Shown one piece after another: positions 8,150-15,797 of a stretch of 24,643 bases of DNA. The stretch's first letter is position 1. Each line of letters opens with the position of its first letter. The position numbers and the translations under genes were made by a program. The DNA comes from JAAFHB01 sp037133495 (GTDB lineage Bacteria; Bacteroidota; Bacteroidia; Bacteroidales; Prolixibacteraceae). The notes under the pieces are model-generated. The model was given only the letters and a program-made list of their open reading frames with translations, ran no database searches and was not told the origin of the DNA. The DNA is taken from positions 1 through 24,643 of the forward strand of contig JBAXOA010000067.1 of the NCBI GenBank assembly GCA_037133495.1, in the 5' to 3' direction.

Positions 8150-8689
8150 TTATTCGAGGTATATTTCAATTAGTCCATTGGGACAATTCAGGTGAATCTC
8201 CCTCTTTTGCTCATCAACAGAAACGATAACCTCATCAGAGAGCGGGATCATCACTTCAGCTTTTGGATGATCAACTGTAATAACAAGATTTCCGGAAAAA
8301 TCATCAACACGGCTTACCCTCCCAATCTCGCCAAATTTCGCATCAAAAGCTTTCATGCCAATCAGAACTGAAGTTCCTTCCTGTATTTCCGAATCGATTA
8401 CCTCATGATCAAATACATAAACTTTACATCCGGTCAGTTCTTTAGCTTTGCTTAGAGTGTCGATAAATTCGAGTCTGCAAATCGCACTTTCATCAGTTTT
8501 GAAACGCAATCCCTCATCCTCAACGAAGAAAGGAACCAGACCACCGTCAACTTCGATGAACAAAAGCTCAATCTCTTCTAAAGTTTCGCCGAACTCGGGC
8601 TCAAATGCAACTATAATCTCACCTTTGAGACCATGCGGTTTTTGTACATAACCGACTTCGACACATTCATCCTTATTTATCTGGTTCAT
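8150..8689 (-). CDS. rimM: Ribosome maturation factor RimM
   Basis: 179 residues. RimM binds the 30S head through S19 and helps mature the 3' domain of 16S rRNA. The N-terminal RimM beta-barrel carries the conserved GYVQKPHGLKGEI motif (13-25). The second, PRC-barrel domain follows an EGTSVLIGMKAFD segment near residue 103 and includes GRVSRVDDFSGNLVI (122-136), ending with MIPLSDEVIVSVD. It follows rpsP as in many bacteria, but trmD and rplS, usual partners in proteobacterial operons, are absent here. A hairpin terminator lies between rpsP and this gene, 16 nt before its ATG. Confidence 0.94.
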   Translation of the reverse strand: MNQINKDECVEVGYVQKPHGLKGEIIVAFEPEFGETLEEIELLFIEVDGGLVPFFVEDEGLRFKTDESAICRLEFIDTLSKAKELTGCKVYVFDHEVIDSEIQEGTSVLIGMKAFDAKFGEIGRVSRVDDFSGNLVITVDHPKAEVMIPLSDEVIVSVDEQKREIHLNCPNGLIEIYLE

Positions 8690-8705
8690 ATTCGTACAAA
8701 AATAT

Positions 8706-8740
8706 AAAAAAAAAAGGCGACAGTTGATATAACCGTCGCC
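8706..8740 (-). terminator. Rho-independent terminator or attenuator between rpsP and rimM
   Basis: On the minus strand, arm GGCGACGGTT pairs with AACTGTCGCC (10 bp including one G-U) around a 5-nt ATATC loop, and is followed at once by ten T residues (8715-8706). This is a textbook intrinsic terminator facing away from rpsP. Only 16 nt separate the T-run from the rimM ATG, so it may act as an attenuator with partial read-through. Confidence 0.88.
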
Positions 8741-8786
8741 CTTTATAAATTTTCCTTAGAAATACCAGACAAAAAATACTGCAGTA

Positions 8787-9515
8787 TTAAACTGCTTCTG
8801 TCGTTGGTTCAGATGCTTCAGAAACCTCAGTAATTTCGACTGCTGGTAAACTTACCACTTCAGCTACTTCAACTTCAGCTACGGCTACTTCAGCTGCAAC
8901 TACTTCAGCTACCGCTACTTCAGCCACAACTACTTCAGCTGCAACTACTTCAGCTGCAACTACTTCAGCAGCAACTACTTCAGCAGCAACTACTTCAACA
9001 GGAACAACCTCAACTACTGGTGGCGGTGTTGATTTTGCAATAGAAGCGGCCATGAAAGCAGCATTTTTCTTTGCTATTTCAGCAATTCGCGTCTCATTAA
9101 TTTTAGATTCAGCCGAAAAACGTTTTTTCAACTCTTCATTAAAACCTGCAACGAGACCATCTTTTTTGGACTGAACCGCATTCTCTTTTTCTTTTAACCA
9201 TGCCCCAAACCGAACTTCGGCTTCAGCAAGATCAAAGGCTCCTTTTTTCACACCTTCTAGAAGGTGTTTTTTCATCATTACCCCCTTGTGCGACAGTATT
9301 GTGCGACAAGTATCGGTAGGCTGGGCGCCATTGTTTAGCCATTCAATGGCTTTATCAAAGTCAAGATCGATGGTGGCAGGATTAGTATTAGGATTGTAAG
9401 AACCAATCCTTTCAATAAACCTACCATCTCGTGGTGACCTGCTGTTTGATACCACAATGTGGTAATAGGCATGTTGTTTACGGCCATGCCTTGCCAAGCG
9501 AATCTTTACTGACAT
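8787..9515 (-). CDS. rpsP: 30S ribosomal protein S16 with long C-terminal extension
   Basis: 242 residues against about 80-90 for the core protein. Residues 1-82 are S16: MSVKIRLARHGRK opening, YHIVVSNSRSPRDGRFIERIGSYNP, and the PTDTCRTILSHKGV segment. Residues 83-162 are a charged, helical extension (for example GAWLKEKENAVQSKKDG), longer than in proteobacteria but of a kind known in Bacteroidota. After a TPPPVV hinge (163-168), residues 175-219 are nine pentads of the pattern V-x-x-A-E, mostly VVAAE. The sequence ends in an acidic Glu/Thr/Val stretch. The tail is hydrophobic-acidic and unlikely to bind RNA directly. A TAACTTTG promoter lies about 40 bp upstream. S16 is certain; the tail's role is unknown. 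Confidence 0.95.
   Translation of the reverse strand: MSVKIRLARHGRKQHAYYHIVVSNSRSPRDGRFIERIGSYNPNTNPATIDLDFDKAIEWLNNGAQPTDTCRTILSHKGVMMKKHLLEGVKKGAFDLAEAEVRFGAWLKEKENAVQSKKDGLVAGFNEELKKRFSAESKINETRIAEIAKKNAAFMAASIAKSTPPPVVEVVPVEVVAAEVVAAEVVAAEVVAAEVVVAEVAVAEVVAAEVAVAEVEVAEVVSLPAVEITEVSEASEPTTEAV
8859..8993 (-). repeat. Nine-copy 15-bp tandem repeat inside rpsP
   Basis: Nine contiguous 15-bp units encode pentads with Glu at every fifth residue (175-219 of S16). Five are VVAAE and the others vary only at the second and third positions (VVVAE, VAVAE, VEVAE). Neighbouring DNA units are nearly identical, as expected from replication slippage or unequal exchange. Confidence 0.9.
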
Positions 9516-9554
9516 AACGTTTTACGTTAAAAATTTTGTTTAAAAAATGAGCGA

Positions 9555-9562
9555 CAAAGTTA
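9555..9562 (-). promoter_or_regulatory. Putative -7 promoter element for rpsP
   Basis: Minus strand TAACTTTG, an exact consensus match, with a T-rich stretch about 20 bp upstream as a possible weak -33 box. Transcription would start near 9548, about 33 nt before the rpsP ATG. Between them, TAACGT and ACGTTA (9515-9520 and 9524-9529) can form a small 6-bp hairpin touching the start codon. Confidence 0.55.
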
Positions 9563-9645
9563 CAATATTAATTGGGATAAAAAATAGGGTCGCTTTATTT
9601 TCTTTAGAACTAATTATATTAATTTCATTTTTCCTACTTCGGTAA

Positions 9646-9664
9646 GTTAAGGTTAACGCTTAAC
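9646..9664. promoter_or_regulatory. Inverted repeat upstream of lipoprotein promoter; possible operator
   Basis: GTTAAG and CTTAAC flank a 7-nt spacer that itself contains the palindrome GTTAAC. The block lies between two divergent promoters and ends 26 bp before the TAACTTTG element of the plus-strand gene, where an activator or repressor could bind. No regulator gene is adjacent. Confidence 0.3.
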
Positions 9665-9690
9665 GATTTAATTTTAGAAAATAAAATGGT

Positions 9691-9698
9691 TAACTTTG
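9691..9698 (+). promoter_or_regulatory. Putative -7 promoter element for the 9778 lipoprotein gene
   Basis: TAACTTTG, an exact consensus match, with a TTTA box at 9667-9670 exactly 20 bp upstream standing in for the -33 TTTG. Transcription would start near 9705, giving a leader of about 73 nt. It is the same octamer used by the divergent rpsP promoter. Confidence 0.5.
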
Positions 9699-9777
9699 CG
9701 TTTGATTAAAAGTAGGGTACGACAAGGTTTAAGCGGTGTCTATTTTGCAGTACATTAAATATTTTAAAAGGATCACA

Positions 9778-10470
9778 ATGAAAAATTTAGATGTTTTAGT
9801 TTTGGGTGCATTCATTATATTCGGTTTGCAGGGATGCGAAAAAGCAAAAGTTGTCAATAATGCATCAGCTGATGTATTTGTAAAGTCAACGTTGAATGCC
9901 CAAGGAACAGTTGTTTATGCTGCAGTGCATTCTGTATTTTCGTATAACATCATGACAAGCGTAAGCGTGAAATCACCTGCAGGTACATCAATGCAACTAA
10001 TTGATCCGCAGAAAAACGGAAATTCATTTTATAATGAGCCCTCTGATGCCGATTACTCTGCAACTCCTCCTTTGGTTGGTGCCTACAATTATAGCGTGAA
10101 ATATAAAGACGGGGAGGAATTATCCTACACCAATTCGCTATCCTCTGCAACCCTTGCGCCGGCTCATATCACCTCGTTGGTTAAATCTGCAAACAGCGAT
10201 TCCGTTTATATTTATTGGGACGCAATAGCCACAACAAATGCTTACCAGCTAAAAATTATCAAAGGGACGACACAGGTGTTGTATCAGCCTGCATTTGCAG
10301 ATGCCAGTGTTCCTCAAAAGCAAAGCCTAAGATACGGATTCCCTATTTCTACCCTTACTTCCTATGGTGCCGGAACTTTTACTTTTATTTTAAATGGTTT
10401 GCTTTTCGAAACTACAGATTATATTTATTTACAGGCAGTTAGCGTTGCAACTAAAGATATTACCCTTTAA
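9778..10470 (+). CDS. Orphan lipoprotein with a possible fibronectin-III-like domain
   Basis: 230 residues from the ATG at 9778. An in-frame ATG at 9736 would add 14 charged and hydrophobic residues before the signal and was not chosen. Signal peptide MKNLDVLVLGAFIIFGLQG precedes Cys20 (lipobox LQGC). The residues after the cysteine (EKAK) lack the acidic run of the Bacteroidota surface-export signal, so a periplasm-facing anchor is as likely as the surface. Residues about 28-125 look beta-rich. About 128-225 contain DSVYIYWDAIATTNAYQLKI, the W...Y pattern of fibronectin-III-like beta sandwiches, preceded by a plausible domain boundary. I do not recognise the family. It stands alone: divergent from rpsP and 110 bp upstream of dnaE, with its own promoter. 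Confidence 0.78.
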   Translation: MKNLDVLVLGAFIIFGLQGCEKAKVVNNASADVFVKSTLNAQGTVVYAAVHSVFSYNIMTSVSVKSPAGTSMQLIDPQKNGNSFYNEPSDADYSATPPLVGAYNYSVKYKDGEELSYTNSLSSATLAPAHITSLVKSANSDSVYIYWDAIATTNAYQLKIIKGTTQVLYQPAFADASVPQKQSLRYGFPISTLTSYGAGTFTFILNGLLFETTDYIYLQAVSVATKDITL

Positions 10471-10580
10471 TTGTTCGCTCCTTTCCAATCAAAATAATTC
10501 GATTAAAGTAAAATTAAAAGATATTCTGCGTTAAATAAACGAATTTCAATACATTTCCATTCATTCCGAGGTTTTTAACT

Positions 10581-13500
10581 ATGGTATCGTTCACTCACTT
10601 GCATGTCCACAGCCAATATTCGATCCTTGATGGTGCCGCTGCTGTTGTTGATCTTGTCAAAAAAGCGAAGCATGATGGCATGACGGCCTTAGCACTAACC
10701 GATCACGGCAATATGTTTGGCATCAAGGACTTTCATGAAATTTGCAAAAAAAATGATATCAAACCTATACTTGGTGTTGAGACCTATGTTGCCTCGCGTG
10801 GCATTCATTTTAAAGATAAAAGCGAAAAGGAAGACCGGTCAGGCGATCACTTAATTTTGCTTGCAAAAAATGAAAAAGGTTACCGTAATCTGCTTAAATT
10901 AGTCACGGTTGCCAATACTCAGGGATTCTATTATAAACCCCGGATTGATAAAAATCTACTCGAAAAACACAGCGAAGGATTAATAGTCTCGTCGGCGTGC
11001 ATTGGTGGTGAGATCCCTCAGCATATCCTAAAAGGAGATTTGGCAGCCGCCGAAGAAGCCATTTTGTGGTTTAAAAACATTTTCAAAGATGATTTCTATC
11101 TTGAGATACAACGTCATAAAACCACTGATCCACTTCTGCCTACCGATGTTTATGAAAGCCAGATAATTGTCAATAAGGAACTTGTAAGACTTGGGGAAAA
11201 ATTTGGAGTAAAAGTAATTGCCACCAATGACAGTCACTTTACCAATGGAGAAGATGCCGATGCTCATGATTTGCTGATCTGTCTGAATACAGGAAAAGAT
11301 CTTGACGATCCATCGAGAATGCGATATACCAAACAGGAATGGCTTAAGACCACGGCTGAGATGAACCAATTATTTGGTGATATGCCGAATGCGCTGATCA
11401 ACACTCAGGAGATTGCTGAAAAAGTTGAATTATACGAGCTGGATTCAGACCCTATTATGCCTGAATTTCCTATTCCTGAAAGCTTAGGAACGATTGATGA
11501 GTACAGAAAGAAGTATCCTGAGGAAATTTTAATCGAAGAGTTCAAGGATATCCCCAAAAGATCAGGTGGTTACGAAAATGCACTTAGGGTGAAATTCGAA
11601 TCCGATTATCTGTCATATCTTGTTTATCAGGGTGCATTAACCCGGTATGAACAGCCTCTTTCAAGCGAAATAAATGAGCGGATTGAATTCGAGCTCGAAA
11701 CGATAAAATCCATGGGATTCCCGGGCTATTTTCTTATCGTACAGGATTTTATTGCGGCAGCCCGTAATATGCAGGTCATTGTTGGACCAGGACGCGGGTC
11801 GGCAGCCGGTTCTGTTGTTGCATACACAACCGGTATTACCAATGTAGATCCGATTAAGCATGATCTTCTCTTCGAACGTTTCCTTAATCCCGACCGGATA
11901 TCAATGCCTGATATCGATATTGATTTTGATGATGACGGACGCCAGAAGGTTCTCGATTGGGTAAAAGAAAAATACAGTCGTGAAAATGTGGCCCATATCT
12001 GTACTTTTGGAACAATGGCTGCAAAAATGGCTATCCGGGATGTCTCTCGGGTATTAAAACTTCCGCTTTCTGAGGCTGACAGACTGGCTAAAATGGTTCC
12101 TGAGACGCCAAAAATCACCCTTGCTATGGCATATAAAGAGGTTCCGGCCCTTGAAGCTGAAAAAAGATCTGACAATCCGCTGATCATTAAAACTTTAAAG
12201 TTTGCAGAGACCCTTGAAGGATGTATCCGCCAGTTCGGTGTTCACGCCTGCGGTATTCTGATCGGAAGAGACAAGCTCGACAATCATATTCCACTGATGC
12301 CCACAAAGGATGAAGACTTGCTTACAACCCAATACGACGGACATTTTGTTGAATCCATCGGACTGCTTAAAATGGATCTTCTTGGATTAAAGACCCTTTC
12401 AATCATCAAGGAATGCCTCGAAAACATACAACTCTCGAGAAAAATTGTTCTCGACATTGATAAAATCCCGTTTGACGACCCAAAAACATTTGAACTGTTT
12501 AGTAATGGAAATACAACCGCAATCTTCCAGTTCGAATCGACCGGGATGAAAAAATGGCTGAGGTTACTGCAACCCGGGCGCTTTGAAGATCTTGTGGCGA
12601 TGAATGCCCTTTACAGACCCGGTCCCATGGAATACATTCCCAATTATGTAAATCGGAAAATGGGTCGGGAAGAGATCGTTTACGACCATCCGATTATGGA
12701 GCAGTTTTTAGCCGATACTTATGGGATCACAGTCTATCAGGAACAGGTTATGCTCCAATCAAGAGCATTAGGTCAGTTTACACGAGGAGAATCGGATTCA
12801 TTGCGTAAAGCGATGGGAAAAAAAAATCTCCTGTTAATGGAAAAACTAAAAGCAAAATTCACAGAGGGGTGCAAATCGAATCCAAAATTTATTGAGGGTT
12901 GTAAGATCGTTGGGAAAACTGCCGATACAGTAATCGATAAAATATGGAAAGACTGGGAAAAATTTGCTCAATATGCATTTAACAAATCGCACTCGGTCTG
13001 TTATGCTTATATTTCATACCAGACAGGATATTTAAAGGCAAATTATCCCTCGGAGTTTATGGCTGCTGTATTAAGTTGCAATCTCACAAATGCCGACAAG
13101 ATCTCCATTTTTATGGATGAGAGCAAACATATGGGACTTGCAGTTATGGGACCTGATGTTAACGAATCGAGATCCAATTTTTTCATCAACAAAAGCGGTG
13201 GTCTTAGATTTGGTCTTTCGGCTATCAAAGGGGTTGGAGCAGGTGCTGTATCTGACATCATCAAGGAAAGAGATAATAACGGCGATTTTAAATCGATCTA
13301 CAACTTTGTGGAGAGAGTTAATTTGCAAACAATTAACAAAAAAAACCTTGAAGCACTCGCTATGGCCGGAGCTTTCGACAGCTTCGATAATATCTACAGA
13401 TCACAGTATTTCGGTGATGCAGGAGATGGAAACACATTTATTGAAGCCTTAATAAAATTCGGAAACCGGATTCAAAGTGAAAAACAGTCCTCGATGGCTT

Positions 13501-14219
13501 CACTGTTTGGCGGATTACAAACAATAGACATCAAATTACCTCAGTTACCAAATGTTCCCGAATGGCCTAAAATTGTGGCCCTCGAAAAAGAAAAAAATCT
13601 GATCGGAATTTATCTTTCATCGCATCCGCTTGATGATTATGCTTTGGAAATCAGGAGCTTTTGCACAAAGGATGTTAACTTGTCAAATCTCAACAATGAA
13701 ATAGAATCCTTAAAAAACCGTGACTTATCTTTAGCAGGAATCGTAACTGACACTCAGGAAGGACTTACAAAAAACGGCAAACCTTTCGCTTCGCTGACGC
13801 TCACCGACTATTCCGATTCATATAAAATAATGTTCTTTGGAAATGATTTTGTAAATTTTGGAAATTTCTGTAAAAAAGGGTTATTTCTGCTTATCCGGGG
13901 GAAGATTGCTGCGAAATGGCAGGGTGGAGATCAGCTTGAATTTAAGGCAAGTAAAATTGAATTACTACAGGAACTTGCAGAAAAAGCCGAGAGTTTGCGA
14001 ATTGAAATTGAGCCTGAATATCTGTCCTCAGAATGGATTGAAGAGCTTGATTCAAAATTTGCTGAGTCACCCGGAAAAACACTCATACGATTCACTGTTT
14101 ATGACCAGACAACCAATATTAAACTCTTCCTGTTTTCCAGAGTCAGACGTACTGGTTTGACGCAGGAACTAAAAGCATATCTGCAAAAAAATCCCGATAT
14201 CGCTTTTACAATAAATTAA
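10581..14219 (+). CDS. dnaE: DNA polymerase III alpha subunit
   Basis: 1212 residues, normal for Bacteroidota DnaE. It is the replicative polymerase catalytic subunit. The N-terminal PHP domain opens with THLHVHSQYSILDG. The palm carries GPGRGSAAGS (402-411) and PDIDIDFDDDGR (443-454), with Asp444 and Asp446 matching E. coli D401/D403. The third catalytic Asp is in LLKMDLLGLKT (Asp599). Then come the fingers and beta-binding regions, a helix-hairpin-helix segment (SAIKGVGAGAV, near 877-887), and a C-terminal OB fold (SLAGIVTDTQEGLTKNGKPF, near 1050-1070). All nine PHP metal positions appear intact, unlike E. coli. The start ATG follows a 110-bp spacer (10471-10580) in which I see no exact promoter element. 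trxA follows on the same strand with its own promoter. Confidence 0.97.
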   Translation: MVSFTHLHVHSQYSILDGAAAVVDLVKKAKHDGMTALALTDHGNMFGIKDFHEICKKNDIKPILGVETYVASRGIHFKDKSEKEDRSGDHLILLAKNEKGYRNLLKLVTVANTQGFYYKPRIDKNLLEKHSEGLIVSSACIGGEIPQHILKGDLAAAEEAILWFKNIFKDDFYLEIQRHKTTDPLLPTDVYESQIIVNKELVRLGEKFGVKVIATNDSHFTNGEDADAHDLLICLNTGKDLDDPSRMRYTKQEWLKTTAEMNQLFGDMPNALINTQEIAEKVELYELDSDPIMPEFPIPESLGTIDEYRKKYPEEILIEEFKDIPKRSGGYENALRVKFESDYLSYLVYQGALTRYEQPLSSEINERIEFELETIKSMGFPGYFLIVQDFIAAARNMQVIVGPGRGSAAGSVVAYTTGITNVDPIKHDLLFERFLNPDRISMPDIDIDFDDDGRQKVLDWVKEKYSRENVAHICTFGTMAAKMAIRDVSRVLKLPLSEADRLAKMVPETPKITLAMAYKEVPALEAEKRSDNPLIIKTLKFAETLEGCIRQFGVHACGILIGRDKLDNHIPLMPTKDEDLLTTQYDGHFVESIGLLKMDLLGLKTLSIIKECLENIQLSRKIVLDIDKIPFDDPKTFELFSNGNTTAIFQFESTGMKKWLRLLQPGRFEDLVAMNALYRPGPMEYIPNYVNRKMGREEIVYDHPIMEQFLADTYGITVYQEQVMLQSRALGQFTRGESDSLRKAMGKKNLLLMEKLKAKFTEGCKSNPKFIEGCKIVGKTADTVIDKIWKDWEKFAQYAFNKSHSVCYAYISYQTGYLKANYPSEFMAAVLSCNLTNADKISIFMDESKHMGLAVMGPDVNESRSNFFINKSGGLRFGLSAIKGVGAGAVSDIIKERDNNGDFKSIYNFVERVNLQTINKKNLEALAMAGAFDSFDNIYRSQYFGDAGDGNTFIEALIKFGNRIQSEKQSSMASLFGGLQTIDIKLPQLPNVPEWPKIVALEKEKNLIGIYLSSHPLDDYALEIRSFCTKDVNLSNLNNEIESLKNRDLSLAGIVTDTQEGLTKNGKPFASLTLTDYSDSYKIMFFGNDFVNFGNFCKKGLFLLIRGKIAAKWQGGDQLEFKASKIELLQELAEKAESLRIEIEPEYLSSEWIEELDSKFAESPGKTLIRFTVYDQTTNIKLFLFSRVRRTGLTQELKAYLQKNPDIAFTIN

Positions 14220-14223
14220 TTCG

Positions 14224-14231
14224 TAAATTTG
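14224..14231 (+). promoter_or_regulatory. Putative -7 promoter element for trxA
   Basis: TAAATTTG, an exact TAnnTTTG match just after the dnaE stop codon. It predicts transcription from about 14238 and a leader of about 39 nt before the trxA ATG. This also argues against the in-frame TTG at 14229 as the start. Confidence 0.5.
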
Positions 14232-14276
14232 TTCTTTCAAATTTCTGACTTTTTTAACAATTTAAAATATATTGTC

Positions 14277-14594
14277 ATGGCAATAGAGGTAACAGATGCA
14301 AATTTTGATGAAATAGTACTTCAGTCTGCAAAGCCGGTCTTAGTTGACTTTTGGGCTGAGTGGTGTGGACCGTGCAGAATGATCGGACCACTTGTGGCAG
14401 AGCTTTCTGACGAATACGAAGGGAGAGCCGTAGTCGCAAAAATGGATGTTGACACGAATCCCGGGACGGCCGCTAAGTTTGGAATCCGGAATATTCCTAC
14501 CATTCTATTTTTCAAAAATGGAGAAGTCGCCGACAAACAAGTAGGTGCAGTTCCAAAAACGATCCTTGCTTCAAAGATCGACGGGTTATTATAA
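14277..14594 (+). CDS. trxA: Thioredoxin
   Basis: 105 residues, the standard thioredoxin length, cytoplasmic with no signal peptide. The redox site is WAEWCGPCRM with Cys30 and Cys33. The cis-proline is in RNIPTILFF (Pro74), and the FKNGEVADKQVGAV segment with conserved Gly follows. It reduces disulfides in ribonucleotide reductase, peroxiredoxins and other proteins, being itself reduced by thioredoxin reductase, which is not encoded here. The ATG at 14277 is chosen because MAIEVTDANFDE matches the usual start. A 16-codon extension to a TTG would overlap the promoter element. A large palindrome follows 35 bp after the stop codon. Confidence 0.95.
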   Translation: MAIEVTDANFDEIVLQSAKPVLVDFWAEWCGPCRMIGPLVAELSDEYEGRAVVAKMDVDTNPGTAAKFGIRNIPTILFFKNGEVADKQVGAVPKTILASKIDGLL

Positions 14595-14629
14595 GTCTTT
14601 CCGATTCGGAATTAATCAATACTTGACCC

Positions 14630-14674
14630 ATAAATATACCCTCAAGGTTTTTAAAACCTTGAGGGTATATTTAT
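14630..14674. repeat. 45-bp perfect palindrome, bidirectional terminator or extragenic repeat
   Basis: Arms of 22 bp (14630-14651 and 14653-14674) are perfectly complementary around the single base at 14652. The GC-bearing core is CCCTCAAGG / CCTTGAGGG, flanked inside by TTTT/AAAA and outside by AT-only sequence that can act as a U-tract on both strands. It lies between convergent trxA and the EEP gene, so it can terminate both transcripts. Perfect arms and this length also fit a dispersed palindromic repeat element. Confidence 0.85.
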
Positions 14675-14681
14675 TAATACC

Positions 14682-15797
14682 TTATTCGATGCGTATCTCG
14701 CTGTGAACCGGGAAGTGATCGGAGTAAGGAACCCTGTCACGCTTGTAGTTTTCACCAACCCACTTTTGATTAAAAAGAATGTAATCAATTCTGAAAGAAG
14801 GCAATTCCCCATTATAAGTATTTGAAATACCCCATCCAGACGTAACAAAAGCGTCTTTCAACTCTCCGCGAACTTTACGGTAAGTGTACGAAACCGGAGT
14901 ATCATTGAAATCGCCGCATACGATAACAGGATAAGGAGATTTTTTAATGTGAGCTGCCACTGTTCTTGCCTGAATGGCCCGAAGCTGAAAACCGTTTTTT
15001 AATTTGTAGCTGATTTTTCGGGCCTCAATCAACTGCTTTCCGTTGGATCCTGATCCCAGAGAATCTAGGGCTGCATGATCCTCAGGGTCTATGGAATAAG
15101 ATTGGAAATGACAATTATAAACCCTGATGATCAGATGGCTGTTTATTTTCAGATCGGAGAAAATCACAAGATTCGAAGTTCCCGGAAACCTGATCTCACC
15201 CATATTAATTATTGGATATTTCGAAAAGGTGATTGAGCCACCATAATTACTGGTAGTTGCAAGCTGAAAATGGTTAATTTCTGGCAAGGCCTCCTTGATA
15301 GCCTGAGGACTGAGCTTTCCTGAATTATTGAGTGTTGCCTCTTGAATGCATATTATTTCGGCACCCTCAGATTTAAGATATTCCAATATCTTCGGTGCAT
15401 TTCTGTTGTGGGCTCTGAAGTCGTATCCGTAATAATTAACATTGTAGCTCAGCACTTTAACCCCTGCCTGCTTCGATTCTGAAACCGGTAGAAGTTGAAA
15501 GGTATTCGTGAAATTCAAAAACCCTGTTAAAAAAGCGGCCAGCGGCAACAATATTTTTTTAGAGCGTTGTAAAAGCCAGATTAATCCAAAAATAAAATTT
15601 ATTAACAGCAGATAGGGATAGGCAAGTCCAAAAAAAGAAATCGGCCAAAATAAATCGGGTGATACAAAAGGAGCAAGACAAGCTACTAAGAGCAGAACCG
15701 TGGCTCCAATATTCAGCGCGAAACCAAATTTTGAAAAGAAATCTCTCACCTTCTCATTTTTTTCTGCCCATTTTAAAAAGAATCTCACGCTCTTCAA
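14682..15797 (-). CDS. Membrane-anchored endonuclease/exonuclease/phosphatase (EEP) family protein
   Basis: 371 residues. About three hydrophobic segments (residues 27-48, 51-76 and 82-100) anchor the N-terminus. The EEP fold follows with its catalytic set: SYNVNYY (Asn119), CIQEA (Glu153), VYNCHF (His230), CGDFNDTP (Asp296, Asn298), FRIDYILF (Asp338), and YSDHFPV (Asp360, His361). The fold covers Mg-dependent nucleases, phosphatases and sphingomyelinase-like enzymes; the substrate cannot be told from sequence, and the domain probably faces the periplasm. The ATG start overlaps the upstream rhomboid gene by 44 bp. A GTG at 15749 (codon 17), 5 bp past the rhomboid stop, would remove the overlap and leave a membrane segment close to the N-terminus, so the true start is uncertain. 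It is last in the mutL-rhomboid-rhomboid run. Confidence 0.85.
   Translation of the reverse strand: MKSVRFFLKWAEKNEKVRDFFSKFGFALNIGATVLLLVACLAPFVSPDLFWPISFFGLAYPYLLLINFIFGLIWLLQRSKKILLPLAAFLTGFLNFTNTFQLLPVSESKQAGVKVLSYNVNYYGYDFRAHNRNAPKILEYLKSEGAEIICIQEATLNNSGKLSPQAIKEALPEINHFQLATTSNYGGSITFSKYPIINMGEIRFPGTSNLVIFSDLKINSHLIIRVYNCHFQSYSIDPEDHAALDSLGSGSNGKQLIEARKISYKLKNGFQLRAIQARTVAAHIKKSPYPVIVCGDFNDTPVSYTYRKVRGELKDAFVTSGWGISNTYNGELPSFRIDYILFNQKWVGENYKRDRVPYSDHFPVHSEIRIE

Noticed and set aside
8859..8993. Possible CRISPR-like array
   Set aside because: Units are contiguous 15-bp in-frame coding repeats without spacers, lying inside rpsP.
9515..9529. TAACGT/ACGTTA hairpin at the rpsP start as an autoregulatory site
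   Set aside because: A 6-bp AT-rich stem with a 3-nt loop is too common by chance to call a regulator site; mentioned only in the promoter entry.
11726..12187. Minus-strand ORF of 153 codons inside dnaE
   Set aside because: Antisense to the conserved polymerase palm region; its composition follows from the dnaE codons and it has no family features.
12818..12826. Run of nine A in dnaE as a possible programmed frameshift site
   Set aside because: The frame continues correctly through the run (MGKKNLL) and dnaE has full length; no downstream stimulatory structure seen.
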